Part shown: in pieces, positions 29,785 to 42,302 of the stretch | How positions within the stretch are numbered: the first letter of the stretch is position 1 | How the letters are laid out: each line of letters starts with the position of its first letter | Assembly (NCBI GenBank): GCA_036245805.1 | Contig: BTRK01000003.1 | Location: forward strand, 41,867,215 to 41,931,214 | Direction: 5' to 3' | From: Pristionchus mayeri | Taxonomy: Eukaryota > Nematoda > Chromadorea > Rhabditida > Neodiplogasteridae | Length of the DNA stretch: 64,000 nt | Made by a program: the position numbers and the translations under genes | The notes under the pieces: model-generated | Seen by the model: the letters and a program-made list of their open reading frames with translations, nothing else | What the model was told of the DNA's origin: nothing | The model's database searches: none

Positions 29785-30784
29785 TACATAGTGGATCCTA
29801 GCGAATTCGCAGGCGAATAAGAAACCGGCCCACCGAGTAACGAATGTAGAAAAACGAAGTGAAAAAATGAGAGGACCAGACCGGAACAGAGAGGGAGTGA
29901 AGAGCACTCTTCATTATGATAATTACTTGAATGTGGTAACATAGCTTCAGTGCACTTAGGATGCGAGTATGTAAATAGTTTCAAAGGCATCTGTGGAACT
30001 TCGGGCAAAGTTATTTACGATCGGGTGAATAGCCTCTACGATAACCCAATTTAATTTTGGGTGACTGAACATTCCCCGGATCACCCCTTTAAGTGTAAGC
30101 ATTCACTCCTAACACTATACTCAGATATTTTCAACACATTTCTCCTTAAATCGTAGGTCCCTTAATCGTATAAGCAAACGCTTGGTTTCGTCTATTTGCA
30201 ATATAGATTTATACAAATGCTGTTCTCACCTCTCTTTGCTGGTGTTTAAACTTTCAAGGAAATTACTTATGTAGACATTCTTATTGGGCAGTGCTGAGAA
30301 GCGAGTAACAAAATGTTCGAATTGTTGGCTGAATCACATTCTATTTCAGATAGAGTTCGTAATGCTGGCCGTCGTCTTTTCGTTCCACACACACTGTCTC
30401 ATCGGTTTACGAGACAAGAGAGTTTGTGAAATGATGTTACGGTGATCCGAATTACGGTCATTAATTGTGTTGGATCTCATTTTAAGTGAAGAACTGTTCG
30501 ACAAATGATCGGATCATAAGAATAATTGAGTTCGAAACTTGCCATATGCTATTCGATAAAATAAATGAAAAAAAAACATATTCCTAGGTTCTATTCTCAC
30601 TAAATGTACTTGTTCTAATTACTGTATCACCTGATAGTGCTGACATGCTGATCTGCCTTTACGCAATAATGTTGTCTTTCACTAGTTATAGTTCGGGTGG
30701 TGATCAAAACCATTCCTCGCAAGTCTGAAGCCCCTCTCTGAATTTTTTTTTATTTTATGGATCACGTAAGTTAGAAAAAATAAC
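29785..30784. other. Spacer of the array unit with a dispersed repeat
   Basis: 29990-30102 matches 20060-20170 (TGTGGAACTTC, GATCGGGTGA, GAACATTCCCCGGA). A 38-codon frame at 30313-30429 on the plus strand (MFELLAESHSISDRVRNAG...) looks mildly protein-like. Otherwise I see nothing. Confidence 0.5.
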
Positions 30785-32965
30785 CTGTAAACTGTTGTCG
30801 ATAATCGTTGAGCTCCGGCCAATTGATAAAGCAATTATCCCTAATGTATTAGCTCTTTCATTCTCAAGCTCTTCGTCGAAATACTGTATTAAGAGATCCG
30901 CTCCGTTAGACTCGACCATTTCGGTCACCTTGCGGACACGTTTGCCTAAGCAACGAGATCCACGGGGTCTTTTCTATGGTGGGAGGAGTGTCTTGGCTCT
31001 ATGTATCGAAATTTGTCATAAATTATATAATACAGTCATTGGGTAAGTAGAAAATGTTAATAAAGGGTAAAATGGTCAAAAAATCATAATTTTTTATTGA
31101 TACAAAATTGAGTCTAAAGTCAAAATGCATTTCACTCGTGGTGCCCAGAAGTTTATAAAAACGTATTTAGATCAACATCCGATCGATTCTCAATATTACT
31201 CGCCAAAGTAATGAGAACTTTGATTAGCTTTTAAGAATTTCAGATATTACTTACCTTGATATAATTTCTAGCACTAAAATATATCATAATTTCGCTCGTT
31301 TCAAAAATTCACTTCTCACAATTTCGAATCTGTCAATATTTGGACAGTATTGTATCGTTCAAGATAAGTCCAATCCCACCAGTTCTGCATAGAGATAGTA
31401 GAATACCCCGACCTGTTTAAGAAAATCACAATATGAGTTCCACCTGTCATGCCCAAAATTCGCATTGTTTGTTCAAATCAGTGACTAATCGAAATGTTGA
31501 CTATTTTATTTTTTCGATTTCACAAAATCTATCACTCAAATCAGATAGTATTAATTTATAAACAATACATGATCACTGGATGAGTGATCCTAGCGTGAAA
31601 GTACAGCTGTTTTGCATGCTTTTAAATATCGAAAAAAATCACGTTTTCCTATTTTTGTGGTTCCTTAACTAGCAGATCACGATTCCAATCCCTTAGCTTT
31701 TTCAATAATCGTATACTCTGGGATATTCTACTTCACAATTTCATTACAGAAAATCTCTATAGGCTTTCCATTTGAGGGCAATATCTTTCGAAAATGCCCC
31801 TGCATCGTTTTTTGTTGAAGTACGCTATGAGGGCATGTTCGAAAGATATTGCCCGCAAATGGAAAGCCTATAGAGATTTTCTGTAATGAAATTGTAAAGT
31901 AGGATATCCCAGTGTATATGAATATTCAAAAAGCTAAGGGATTGGAATCGTGATTTGCTAGTTAAGGCACCACAAAAATAGGAAAACGTGATTTTTTTCG
32001 ATTTTTAAAAGCATGCAAAACAGCTGTACTTTCACGCTAGGATCACTTATCCAGTGATAATGTTTATAAATTAATACTATCTGATTTGAGTGATAGATTT
32101 TGTGAAATCGAAAAAAATAAAATAGTCAACATTTCGATTAGCCACTGATTTGAACGAACAATGCGAATTTTGGGCATGACAGGTAGAGCCCATATTGTGA
32201 TTTTCTTAAACAGGTCGGGGTATTCTACTATCTCTATGCATAACTGGTGGGATTGGACTTATCTTGAACGATACAATACTGTCCAAATATTGACATATTC
32301 GAAGTTGTGAGAAGTGAATTTTTGAAACGAGCGAAATTGTGATATATTTTAGTGCTAGAAATTATATCAAGGTAAGTAATATCTGAAATTGTTCAAAGCT
32401 AATCAAAGTTCTCATTACTTTGGCGAAAATTAATATTTAAATATTTTGGATGATGCACTTGGAAAGTTTGAAAATTATTTCCCGAAGATGGAAAATCTCC
32501 CGAGACTCGCTGCAACGTGTATATGAAGCAACCTAGCTTAGAGTACAACGGGATTGAAAAAGCTAAGGGATTCGGTTCCAAATGGACTAGATATGCAGCA
32601 AAAAGTCAAATTTTAGTTCAAAAAGTAATATTTAGAATCGATCGGATGTTGATCTAAATACGTTTTTATAAACTTCTGGGCACCACGAGTGAAATGCATT
32701 TTGACTTTTGACTCAATTTTGTATCAATAAAAAATTATGATTTTTTGACCATTTTAGCCTTTATTTACATTTTCTACTTACCCAATGACTGTATTATATA
32801 ATTTATGACAAATTTCGAGACATAGAGCCAAGACACTCCTCCCACCATAGAAAAGACCCCGTGGATCTCGTTGCTTAGGCAAACGTGTCCGCGGGGTGCT
32901 CGATTCTTACGGAGCGGGTCTCTTAATTTGTTGGCCTTTGTTTCGAAAAAATCCTGAACCGCCAT
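30785..32965 (-). pseudogene. Short coding exon split by TTAA element T1 (unit A)
   Basis: Minus strand: ATG at 32965 opens MAVQDFFETKANKL, reading into TTAA at 32923-32926, where T1 starts. After T1, TTAA at 30889-30892 continues as QYFDEELENERANTLGIIAL and ends at a GTTATT donor at 30785. Removing T1 and one TTAA leaves a single frame of about 49 codons with no stop. An acceptor AAAAAATTCAG about 45 nt further opens a possible next exon in the same phase. I do not recognise the protein. The insertion would have destroyed the gene. Confidence 0.6.
30893..32922. mobile_element. TTAA-flanked palindromic element T1 (unit A, 2030 bp)
   Basis: TTAA on both sides (30889-30892 and 32923-32926). 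Ends are GAGATCCGCTCCGTTAGA (left) and the inverse of GAGACCCGCTCCGTAAGA (right). Nearly the whole element is two inverted arms of about 1 kb, with a centre near 31820 (CTGCATCGTTTTTTGTTG). TTAA duplication is the hallmark of piggyBac-type insertion, but piggyBac ends usually start CCC. No transposase is encoded. The left arm lacks about 200 bp that T2 has. Confidence 0.85.
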
Positions 32966-33722
32966 TGTAAAGATAAATCAATTTTGAAAAATAACCTCGT
33001 AATTAATCATTGCTGGTGGGAAATGTTTATGCTCCGTTGGTCTGACTGTACGGAAACTGAAATTCAACATACATAACCAATGAGTGAGCACAGAAATAGT
33101 GATGAACTAGTGAGTGGCTCTTATCACGAGCATTTGTGAGAGTGGAGAGCATTGACTGCGTCTTATCATGCGTAATCTGTGGAAAGGAGACTATAAAATA
33201 CAGGCACGGAAATGTGTTCTCTTGTATGTGAGAGAAACAAGAATAAATGAAACGTGATTAGCATATATTTACGCATAATTGTTGTTGTATCTTTTGTATC
33301 AGTATTGAATATCCAAATAAAAACTCACCAGTGTCTCAATCGAAACTCATGCTATTGAAGTAGCATGCATCATCGCGTATGATAGATCTTTTTCCGCTGT
33401 AACTTCCATCAATATGGGCTATTTCCCTCAAATGAGATATGATGAATAGATCAGCAGATAGTTAGACAAACTGATGAAATGATTAGAATATAACCCCTTC
33501 TGATAGATATCACGCGTTTCATCGTAGAATCGCGTTTTTTCACAACCTTTGCACATCGAAAAGACAACCGCCCCATTTTCTAATAGATTTTCTATAGATC
33601 CTTTATAGGGGATCTCTGAATAATATAGGTCCTAGATCAAAAGCAGTCCTGGTAGATCACATCAAAAATTGACTTTGACGGTCTGTTTTTTACTCGTATC
33701 TCCGTTGATATTGAACGTCTAT
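32966..33722. other. Unique segment of the array unit
   Basis: No gene recognised. A TATAAAA at about 33193 and AATAAA at about 33243 occur on the plus strand, and a decayed TATCACGCG terminus lies at about 33510. It ends where the R-derived sequence starts (GGTATCCAATCG at 33723), which is the junction formed by the tandem duplication. Confidence 0.5.
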
Positions 33723-33802
33723 GGTATCCAATCGCTCTAAAAAGTTGGGAATCGTATCTTTAATACATTTCGAACATGCCTAAGCAAAAAGTAGATTTTT
33801 AA

Positions 33803-36029
33803 GACCCGCTCCGTAAGAATCGAGCACCCCGCGGACACGTTTGCCTAAGCAACGAGATCCACAGGGTCTTTTCTATGGTGGGAGGAGTGTCTTGGCTCTA
33901 TGTCTCGAAATTTGTCATAAATTATATAATACAGTCATTGGGTAAGTAGAAAATGTTAATAAAGGGTAAAATGGCCAAAAAATCATAATTTTTATTGATA
34001 CAAAATTGAGTCAAAATTCAAAATGCATTTCACTCGTGGTGCCCAGAAGTTTATAAAAACGTATTTAGATCAACATCCGATCGATTCTAAATATTACTTT
34101 TTGAACTAAAATTTGACTTTTTGCTGCATATCTAGTCCATTTGGAACCGAATCCCTTAGCTTTTTCAATCCCGTTGTACTCTAAGCTAGGTTGCTTCATA
34201 TACACGTTGCAGCGAGTCTCGTAAGATTTTCCATTTTCGGGAAATAATTTTCACTTTCCAAGTGCATCATCCAAAATATTTAAAAATTAATTTTCGCCAA
34301 AGTATTGAGAACTTTGATTAGCTTTTAACAATTTCAGATATTACTTACCTTGATATAATTTCTAGCACTAAAATATATCACAATTTCGCTCGTTTCAAAA
34401 ATTCACTTCTCACAACTTCGAATATGTCAATATTTGGACAGTATTTTATCGTTCAAGATGAGCCCAATCCCACCAGTTCTGCATAGATATAGTAGAATAC
34501 CCCGACCTGTTTAAGAAAATCACAATATGGGTTCCACCTGTCATGCCCAAAATTCGCATTGTTTGTTCAAATCAGTGGCTAATCGAAATGTTGACATTTT
34601 ATTTTTTCGATTTCACAAAATCTATCACTCAAATCAGATAGTATTAATTTATAAACAATACATTATCACTGGATAAGTGATCCTAGCGTTAAAGTACAGC
34701 TGTTTTGCATGCTTTTAAAAATCGAAAAAAAATCACGTTTTCCTATTTTTGTTGTGCCTTAACTAGCAAATCACGATTCCAATCCCTGAGCTTTTTGAAT
34801 ATTCATATACACTGGGATATCCTACTTTACAATTTCATTACAGAAAATCTCTATAGGCTTTCCATTTGTGGGCAATATCTTTCGAACATGCCCTCATTAC
34901 GTACTTCAACAAAAAACGATGCAGGGGCATTTTCGAAAGATATTGCCCGCAAATGGAAAGCCTATAGAGATTTTCTGTGATGAAATTGTGAAGTAGAATA
35001 TCCCAGTGTATACGATTATTGAAAAAGCTAAGGGATTGGAATCGTGATCTGCTAGTTAAGGAACCACAAAAATAGGAAAACGTGATTTTTTTCGATTTTT
35101 AAAAGCATGCAAAACAACTGTACTTTCACGCTAGGATCACTTATCCAGTGATAATGTATTGTTTATAAATTAATACTATCTGATTTGAGTGATAGATTTT
35201 GTGAAATCGAAAAAATAAAATAGTCAACATTTCGATTAGTCACTGATTTGAACAAACAATGCGAATTTTGGGCATGACAGGTGGAACTCATATTGTGATT
35301 TTCTTAAACAGGTCGGGGTATTCTACTATCTCTATGCAGAACTGGTGGGATTGGACTTATCTTGAACGATACAATACTGTCCAAATATTGACAGATTCGA
35401 AATTGTGAGAAGTGAATTTTTGAAACGAGCGAAATTATGATATATTTTAGTGCTAGAAATTATATCAAGGTAAGTAATATCTGAAATTGTTAAAAGCTAA
35501 TCAAAGTTCTCATTACTTTGGCGAAAATTAATTTTTAAATATTTTGGATGATGCACTTGGAAAGTTTGAAAATTATTTCCCAAAAATGGAAAATCTCCCG
35601 AGACTCGCTGCAACGTGTATATGAAGCAGTCTAGCTTAGAGTACAACGGGATTGAAAAAGCTAAGGGATTCGGTTCCAAATGGACTAGATATGCAACAAA
35701 AAGTAAAATTTTAGTTCAAAAAGTAATATTGAGAATCGATCGGATGTTGATCTAAATACGTTTTTATAAACTTCTGGGCACCACGAGTGAAATGCATTTT
35801 GAATTTTGACTCAATTTTGTATCAATAAAAAATTATGATTTTTTGACCATTTTACCCTTTATTAACATTTTCTACTTACCCAATGACTGTATTATATAAT
35901 TTATGACAAATTTCAAGAGATAGAGCCAAGACACTCCTCCCACCATAGAAAAGACCCCGTGGATCTCGTTGCTTAGGCAAACGTGTCCGCAAGGTGACCG
36001 AAATGGTCGAGTCTTACGGAGCGGATCTC
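33803..36029. mobile_element. TTAA-flanked palindromic element T2 (unit A, 2227 bp)
   Basis: Inserted in the R-derived junction sequence: the unoccupied R reads GATTTTTAAATACATTTTCC, here split as GATTTTTAA-[T2]-TTAAATACATTTTCC. Ends are GACCCGCTCCGTAAGA (two bases short of T1's right end) and the inverse of GAGATCCGCTCCGTAAGA. Two arms of about 1.1 kb and no transposase. A true empty site exists in R copies 1 and 2. Confidence 0.88.
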
Positions 36030-37195
36030 TTAAATACATTTTCCGAAAAGTTATGAATGTCCAAAAAATGGTCTTGCAAAAAAAGTGATTTTTTCATGCC
36101 CTGGGGCAAATTACGAGATTTTGTTTTCATATTCGCAGGATGAAATTTACTGACGATACCGATCATTTTGACTGTTTGAACAGGTCTCTAGCTTGCCTAG
36201 AACCCACTACGCAATCAGAGAAGATGCAATTGATGACGCAATGCACGCACCGTATTCCTCGATGGATTTGGTATATAGTACCACAACATCCAAATTCCGA
36301 AATCAGCTACAACAAAAGTTATATCAAAAATAAAAATCGTTTACTCACTTTCTGGCGCATCGTATCCAAGAAAACAGCTCGCAAAGTGAGTGATGCCGGG
36401 TATCCGACCCTACGTAGGGATCTCCATAATGAAGAGTGTACTATAAGACTTCAGGGGTCACTCAGGTATGCCTCAGGGTGGCCAAAACCGGTTAGAACTC
36501 ATTTCACCATTCCCATGCTCAGCTCGATTTTCTCATGAGAGGCGTGATATGGTAGAGCCGGGAGCGGAACGGGAAATGCCTAAAATCCGGTTCTGAAAAA
36601 AACGGCCAACGTAGGAAGTTTTCTCGTCCCCAATATACTTCGATATAATTATCTCGTGGATACTGTTAAAAGTCGGGGCTCCTGGTGCCGGGGCTCATGC
36701 AATCTCTCAGAACACTCGTGTTAACGTGGTAAATCATGTATTTTCTCTGGAACCACTTAATAGTTGATTAGGACATATCATATATATTCTCAAGTAATAT
36801 TACCATCTTCACACACTTATAATTCTGAAGATTGCCCTTCACTCCCTCTTGTTCTTGTCACAGAGGTAGGGTATGACCTATCATATATCGTCCATCTTAC
36901 TTTAGCGTATCATTACAAACATTATCACGGATCCCCTGTAAAATCGTAGGAAAATGAGACGACAATGCGAAAGAAAAAAATTGTTGGTCTCCGATGTCGA
37001 TGTAATAGGCGAGACTGACCAAACTGAGGGTGGGGAGAACGCCTATCCACAAAAGTTGCATAATGTGATCTACTTCTTCAAAGGAGTGTATCTCAAAAAG
37101 TCCTTGACGTATAGCGTTCAATTTTTTTTGATAAGATGCGTATTGAACTGCTCTACAATTTATTTGCATACATACGTAGCACCTTCACCTCGATA

Positions 37196-38126
37196 TCACG
37201 CCTCTCACCTAAGAATCGAGCTCAACGCCGGATTAGGCCAAATTACCCCGATTTAGTTTTCTTCATTTTTACACTTCTTTGTCATCCCTGAACACACTGC
37301 CAACTTGGTATTTCCATATTGTCATTCCGGATGTCTTGGCACCGGGTCATTGGTTTTGGTTCCGGCCTTTATCATAGTTTATCTCGGTTCAAGTTCAACT
37401 TAGGCTAAAATGTTCGCCTGAGGGACTCCCACTCATTTCATCAGATCTATCGATCTGTTCAAACCAGAAGTCATAAAAGTGATCCAGAACAGAGCTACAT
37501 TCAAAGAAAGTTTTCTCAACTACGGATGGAAAGACCGATCAAACTTTATCAGTGGAAAGCACTTGAGAAGAGCTTCAAAATGAGGTGCTTGCGGTTTCTG
37601 TGCGAGAAACCTCTGGTATATTTTATCCACTTTGAATTCCCAAGTTGATTTGAAGTGATTTTATTAGGCACAGACCGCTCTTTTTCTCAGGTGCGTCGAA
37701 AAATGAGACAATTATTTCGATTTTACCTATGTTTCAAAAATGGAATAAAACGATTTTCTGCGAAATGATAAAAATCATTTGTATCATTTTAGAAACACAT
37801 TTGTATTTGAAATCGTATTTTCATTTCGTGTACCTCATGTGAAAACGCGCGGTCTGCGTCGAATAAAATAACTTCAAATCAACTTGGGAATTCAAAGTGG
37901 ATAAAATATACCAGAGGTTTCTCGCACAGAAACCGCAAGCACCTCATTTTGAACCAAAACCATTGACCGGGTGCCATAGCCTTCACAATGAGTTTATGCA
38001 AATGAGCCTCTTAGGGTCTTTCGGATTGAGAAGGACCTATTCATTCCTCAAAAAATATTAGAAACCACTTTTTTGCCTAATCCGAGAAATGAACAATTCA
38101 GTTTGATTCTTAGGTGAGAGGCGTGA
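37196..38126. mobile_element. F1 in unit B, one arm shortened
   Basis: 931 bp instead of 1147. The right arm jumps from GCACCTCATTTT to GAACCAAAACCATTGACC, so the element is no longer a balanced palindrome. Confidence 0.85.
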
Positions 38127-38330
38127 TATGCCCTAAAAACTGTTTTTGATGCAGCTCTCACAATTTTTCTGTTATCTGTACGAATTTTATTACAGATTCG
38201 GATTCCCCATGGTCGGTTTGAGGTATCCAGGTAGTTCATTGGGCATAACTCTGTCCTCCACATGTCGCTGCTCAGTAGCGAGAATCCGAAAATGTGCGAT
38301 TTTTGAATGAAACATGTCTTGATGCGTATA

Positions 38331-39755
38331 TCACGGATCTCCTGTAAGAATGCAGAAACTCATGCGACAGAAAAAAAACATTTTTGGTCTCTGATTTCGA
38401 TGTAATTGGCAAGACTGACCAAAGTGATGGTGGGGAGAACGCCTATCCACCTCGTTTCTCAAAATGTGCATATTGTGACCTACCTCTTCAAAGGGCTGTA
38501 TCTCAAAAAGTCCTTGACCTACAGCGCTCATTTTTTTAAAAAGACGCGTTTTGAACTAATCTACAATACTATCAACTTTATTTGCATACGTACATGGCAT
38601 CTTCACCTCCATATACCCTAAAAACTGTTTTTTATGCCGCTTTCAAAATTTTTCTCTTATATGTACGAATTTTATTACAGATTCGGATTCCCCATGGTCG
38701 AATTGAGGTACCCAGGTAGTTCGTTTGTCATATCTCGGGGCACCACATACCGCTACTCAGTAGGGAGAATCCGACCATAGTGCGATTTTTGAATGAAACA
38801 TGTATTGATGCGTATTTATCATTCAACGTATGCAAATCGCTAATCTGAGACCATTTTTGGATAGCTCTCGAATAGATCTATAACAATGACTAAGGGGTAA
38901 AAAACGCTGAAGTTGACCGTTTTACAGATACAGCGTAAAAACCCAATTCAATGGTTCGCACTGAGATTATCGAGTATCATCCAAAAATTACGGTTCGATC
39001 CATTGAATTTTGTTTTTACGCTGTATCTGTAAAACGGTCAACTTCAGCGTTTTTTACCCCTTAGTCATTGTTATAGATTTGTTCGAGAGCTATCCAAAGG
39101 TTGTCTCAGTTTACCGATTTGCATACGTTGAAGGATAGATGCTCATCAAGGCATGTTTCATCTATTCGAGAGCTATCCAAAAATGCGGTACTACCCAAAT
39201 TGGTAAACTGAGACCACTTTTGCATAGCTCTCGATCAGATCTATAACAATGACTAAGAGGTAAAAAACTCTGAAGTTGACCGTTTTAGAGATACAGCCTA
39301 AAAACCCAATTCAATGTATCGCACTGAGATTATCGAGTATCATGCAAAAATTAAGGTTCGATACATTGAATTATGTTTTACGCTGTATCTCTTAAACGAT
39401 CAACTTTAGCGTTTTTTACCCCTTAGTCATTGTTATAGATCTGTTCGAGAGCTATCCAAAGGTTGTCTCAGTTTACCGATTTGCATACGTTAAAAAAACA
39501 TAAAAAAACAGTTTTTAGGGCATATAAAGGTGAAGATGATACGTACGTATGCAAATAAAGTTGATAGGACTGTAGAGCAGTTCAATATGCGTCTTTTAAA
39601 AAAATTGAGGTAGGTCACAATATCCAAATTTTGAGAAACGAAGTTGATAGGCGTTCTCCCCACCCTCACTGGTCTGTCTTGCCAATTACATCGAAATCGG
39701 AGACCAAAATTTTTTCTGTCGCTTGAGTTCCTTCATTCTTACAGGAGATTCGTGT
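38331..39755. mobile_element. F2 in unit B
   Basis: Like the unit A copy, but the second internal palindrome keeps its own right half (CATGCAAAAATTAAGG...), which pairs with its left half; unit A has a converted version. Confidence 0.8.
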
Positions 39756-39955
39756 TATTTATTTCTTCAATAAAAAAATGCAGACAGATCCTACATGGCA
39801 CAGGCATTTTACACCGTGTATTATTCATTCATATCATTCCCACTTTCGCTTTTGACGCGTATAAATGCATTCACTTTCGTATTACTCTAATTTTTAAGGA
39901 TATTTGGGAACATTTTTTTGCTTTTTTAAGTACATGTTTTGCTTTTTTTGAAGTA

Positions 39956-41193
39956 TTAGGTTGGCGGGAAAGTCTTTGTCACTGGTTTGTTTGTACACTG
40001 CTCTCCACAAATGCACTTTGGTTTTCCCGTATTCCTAGTGAATAACAATCAGTGATGGGTCTTTATAGTAAACAACTCCTCATTCCCTTTCCTTCAGTCA
40101 AGCTCTAGTAGATCAACGATTTATGTTCCCGATACCACACACTTCCGACATGTTTTGATTTAACTCTCTCTATTCTACACCACGATGAAGGATTCGGAGA
40201 CCCGACTGAAGAATGTTTATGACACACATGCCCCCTCTACAACACCTTCAGGAATTGGATCCAGATCCTCCAGGACGATGACTTTTCTCTCAATGAATGG
40301 GGTCGATCTGGGATACCGCGTAAGTTACATTTTGAGACTTTTTAGCAAGCTGCTTAAACGAGCCCATGTCAAAGTGCCCGTGAAATTACTATTGCACTTA
40401 GAGACTACCATCGCACTGTCAAAGAAGACTTGGGATATCTTGGAATGAGGAAACTAATCGGTCGATTCAAATCCCATGATCTGATCCAAGCCAGCCATGA
40501 CCGTCGAGTCGATGATTCCAATATTCTCCTCATTCTCTGAGGTGGGGATCGATGGCAGGAACGGCTCATAACGGGGAATGAGAAGTGGGTCCTCTACGAT
40601 AACAACCATGCGAGAACCAAGCGGGTTGGAGAAGGAGAGACTGTCTCCAAGCTTTACCTGAACCCCAAGAAAAAACAAGCTGTCAATGTGGTGGGGAGTG
40701 GATGGCGTGATCTACTCGAAGCTACTCCCCGGGGCATGTTAATCACCGGACCCAAGTACATCACACAACTACAGAATTTGAAGTTGGAAGTCGATCGTTC
40801 AATGCTGAATTACAAGAAAGTGTATAATCCGCAAAATGACCCCGTCCCCAAGTCTCTAACCAAGTCAAGCAGGAACTGGCTGGATATGGACGGATGGTTC
40901 TCCCTTACCGCCCGTATTCTCCTGACTTGGCCCCTTCCGATTAGTGGCTTTTCGCAGAACTGACCCATGCCGTTCGAGGTAGGGCCTTCAATTCACGTGG
41001 AAGTCTCGAGGTTGAACTCGAGCAATAATTTCATTCGCACCCAGGCGGGTTCTAAAGGGAGGGGATCCATACATTGTACTTACGTTGGGCGCATATTGTC
41101 AATAATGAGGACAAGTATAATTGAACTCATGATTTTGCTTTGCCCAAGAAATAACGTTCTGAAAAAGTGACAAAGACTTTCCCGCCAACCTAA
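39956..41193 (+). mobile_element. Mariner relic in unit B
   Basis: Same length, ends and lesions as the unit A copy, with a substitution Asp to Tyr in the degenerate region near 40811. Confidence 0.9.
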
Positions 41194-42194
41194 TACATAG
41201 TGGATCCTAGCAAATTCGCAGGCGAATAAGAAACCGGCCCACCGAGTAACGAATGTAGAAAAACGAAGTGAAAAAATGAGAGGACCAGACCGGAACAGAG
41301 AGGGAGTGAAGAGCACTCTTCATTATGATAATTACTTGAATGTGGTAACATAGCTTCAGTGCACTTAGGATGCGAGTATGTAAATAGTTTCAAAGGCATC
41401 TGTGGAACTTCGGGCAAAGTTATTTACAATCGGGTGAATAGCCTCTACGATAACCCAATTTAATTTTGGGTGACTGAACATTCCCCGGATCACCCCTTTA
41501 AGTGTAATCATTCACTCCTAACACTATACTCAGATATTTTCAACACATTTCTCCTTAAATCGTAGGTCCCTTAATCGTATAAGCAAACGCTTGGTTTCGT
41601 CTATTTGCAATATAGATTTATACAAATGCTGTTCTCACCTCTCTTTGCTGGTGTTTAAACTTTCAAGGAAATTACTTATGTAGACATTCTTATTGGGCAG
41701 TGCTGAGAAGCGAGTAACAAAATGTTCGAATTGTTGGCTGAATCACATTCTATTTCAGATAGAGTTCGTAATGCTGGCCGTCGTCTTTTCGTTCCACACA
41801 CACTGTCTCATCGGTTTACGAGACAAGAGAGTTTGTGAAATGATGTTACGGTGATCCGAATTACGGTCATTAATTGTGTTGGATCTCATTTTAAGTGAAG
41901 AACTGTTCGACAAATGATCGGATCATAAGAATAATTGAGTTCGAAACTTGCCATATGCTATTCGATAAAATAAATGAAAAAAAAAACATATTCCTAGGTT
42001 CTTTTCTCACTAAATGTACTTGTTCTAATTACTGTATCACCTGATAGTGCTGACATGCTGATCTGCCTTTACGCAATAATGTTGTCTTTCACTAGTTATA
42101 GTTCGGGTGGTGATCAAAACCATTCCTCGCAAGTCTGAAGCCCCTCTCTGAATTTTTTTTTATTTTATGGATCACGTAAGTTAGAAAAAATAAC

Positions 42195-42302
42195 CTGTAA
42201 ACTGTTGTCGATAATCGTTGAGCTCCGGCCAATTGATAAAGCAATTATCCCTAATGTATTAGCTCTTTCATTCTCAAGCTCTTCGTCGAAATACTGTATT
42301 AA
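42195..42302 (-). pseudogene. 3' piece of the TTAA-split exon (unit B)
   Basis: Only the part downstream of the insertion remains; the ATG-bearing piece was lost with the 3.1-kb deletion. Confidence 0.5.

Larger units (their letters stand above)
24579..36204. repeat. Tandem array unit A (11626 bp, full length)
   Basis: Unit borders are set at the recurring CACTACGCAATCAGAG. Order inside: R remainder; solo K-type arm; F1; short segment; F2; mariner relic; about 1 kb with a dispersed repeat; TTAA element T1 inside a small coding exon; about 0.8 kb unique; R fragment carrying TTAA element T2. Units A and C differ only at scattered sites over 11.6 kb. Confidence 0.95.

Noticed and set aside
30313..30429. 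38-codon frame MFELLAESHSISDRVRNAG... in the array spacer
   Set aside because: Too short and without splice partners that keep phase; could be an exon remnant, but not supportable.
33180..33260. Possible LTR signals (TATAAAA then AATAAA)
   Set aside because: No matching second LTR, no primer-binding site, and the nearby reading frame is on the other strand.
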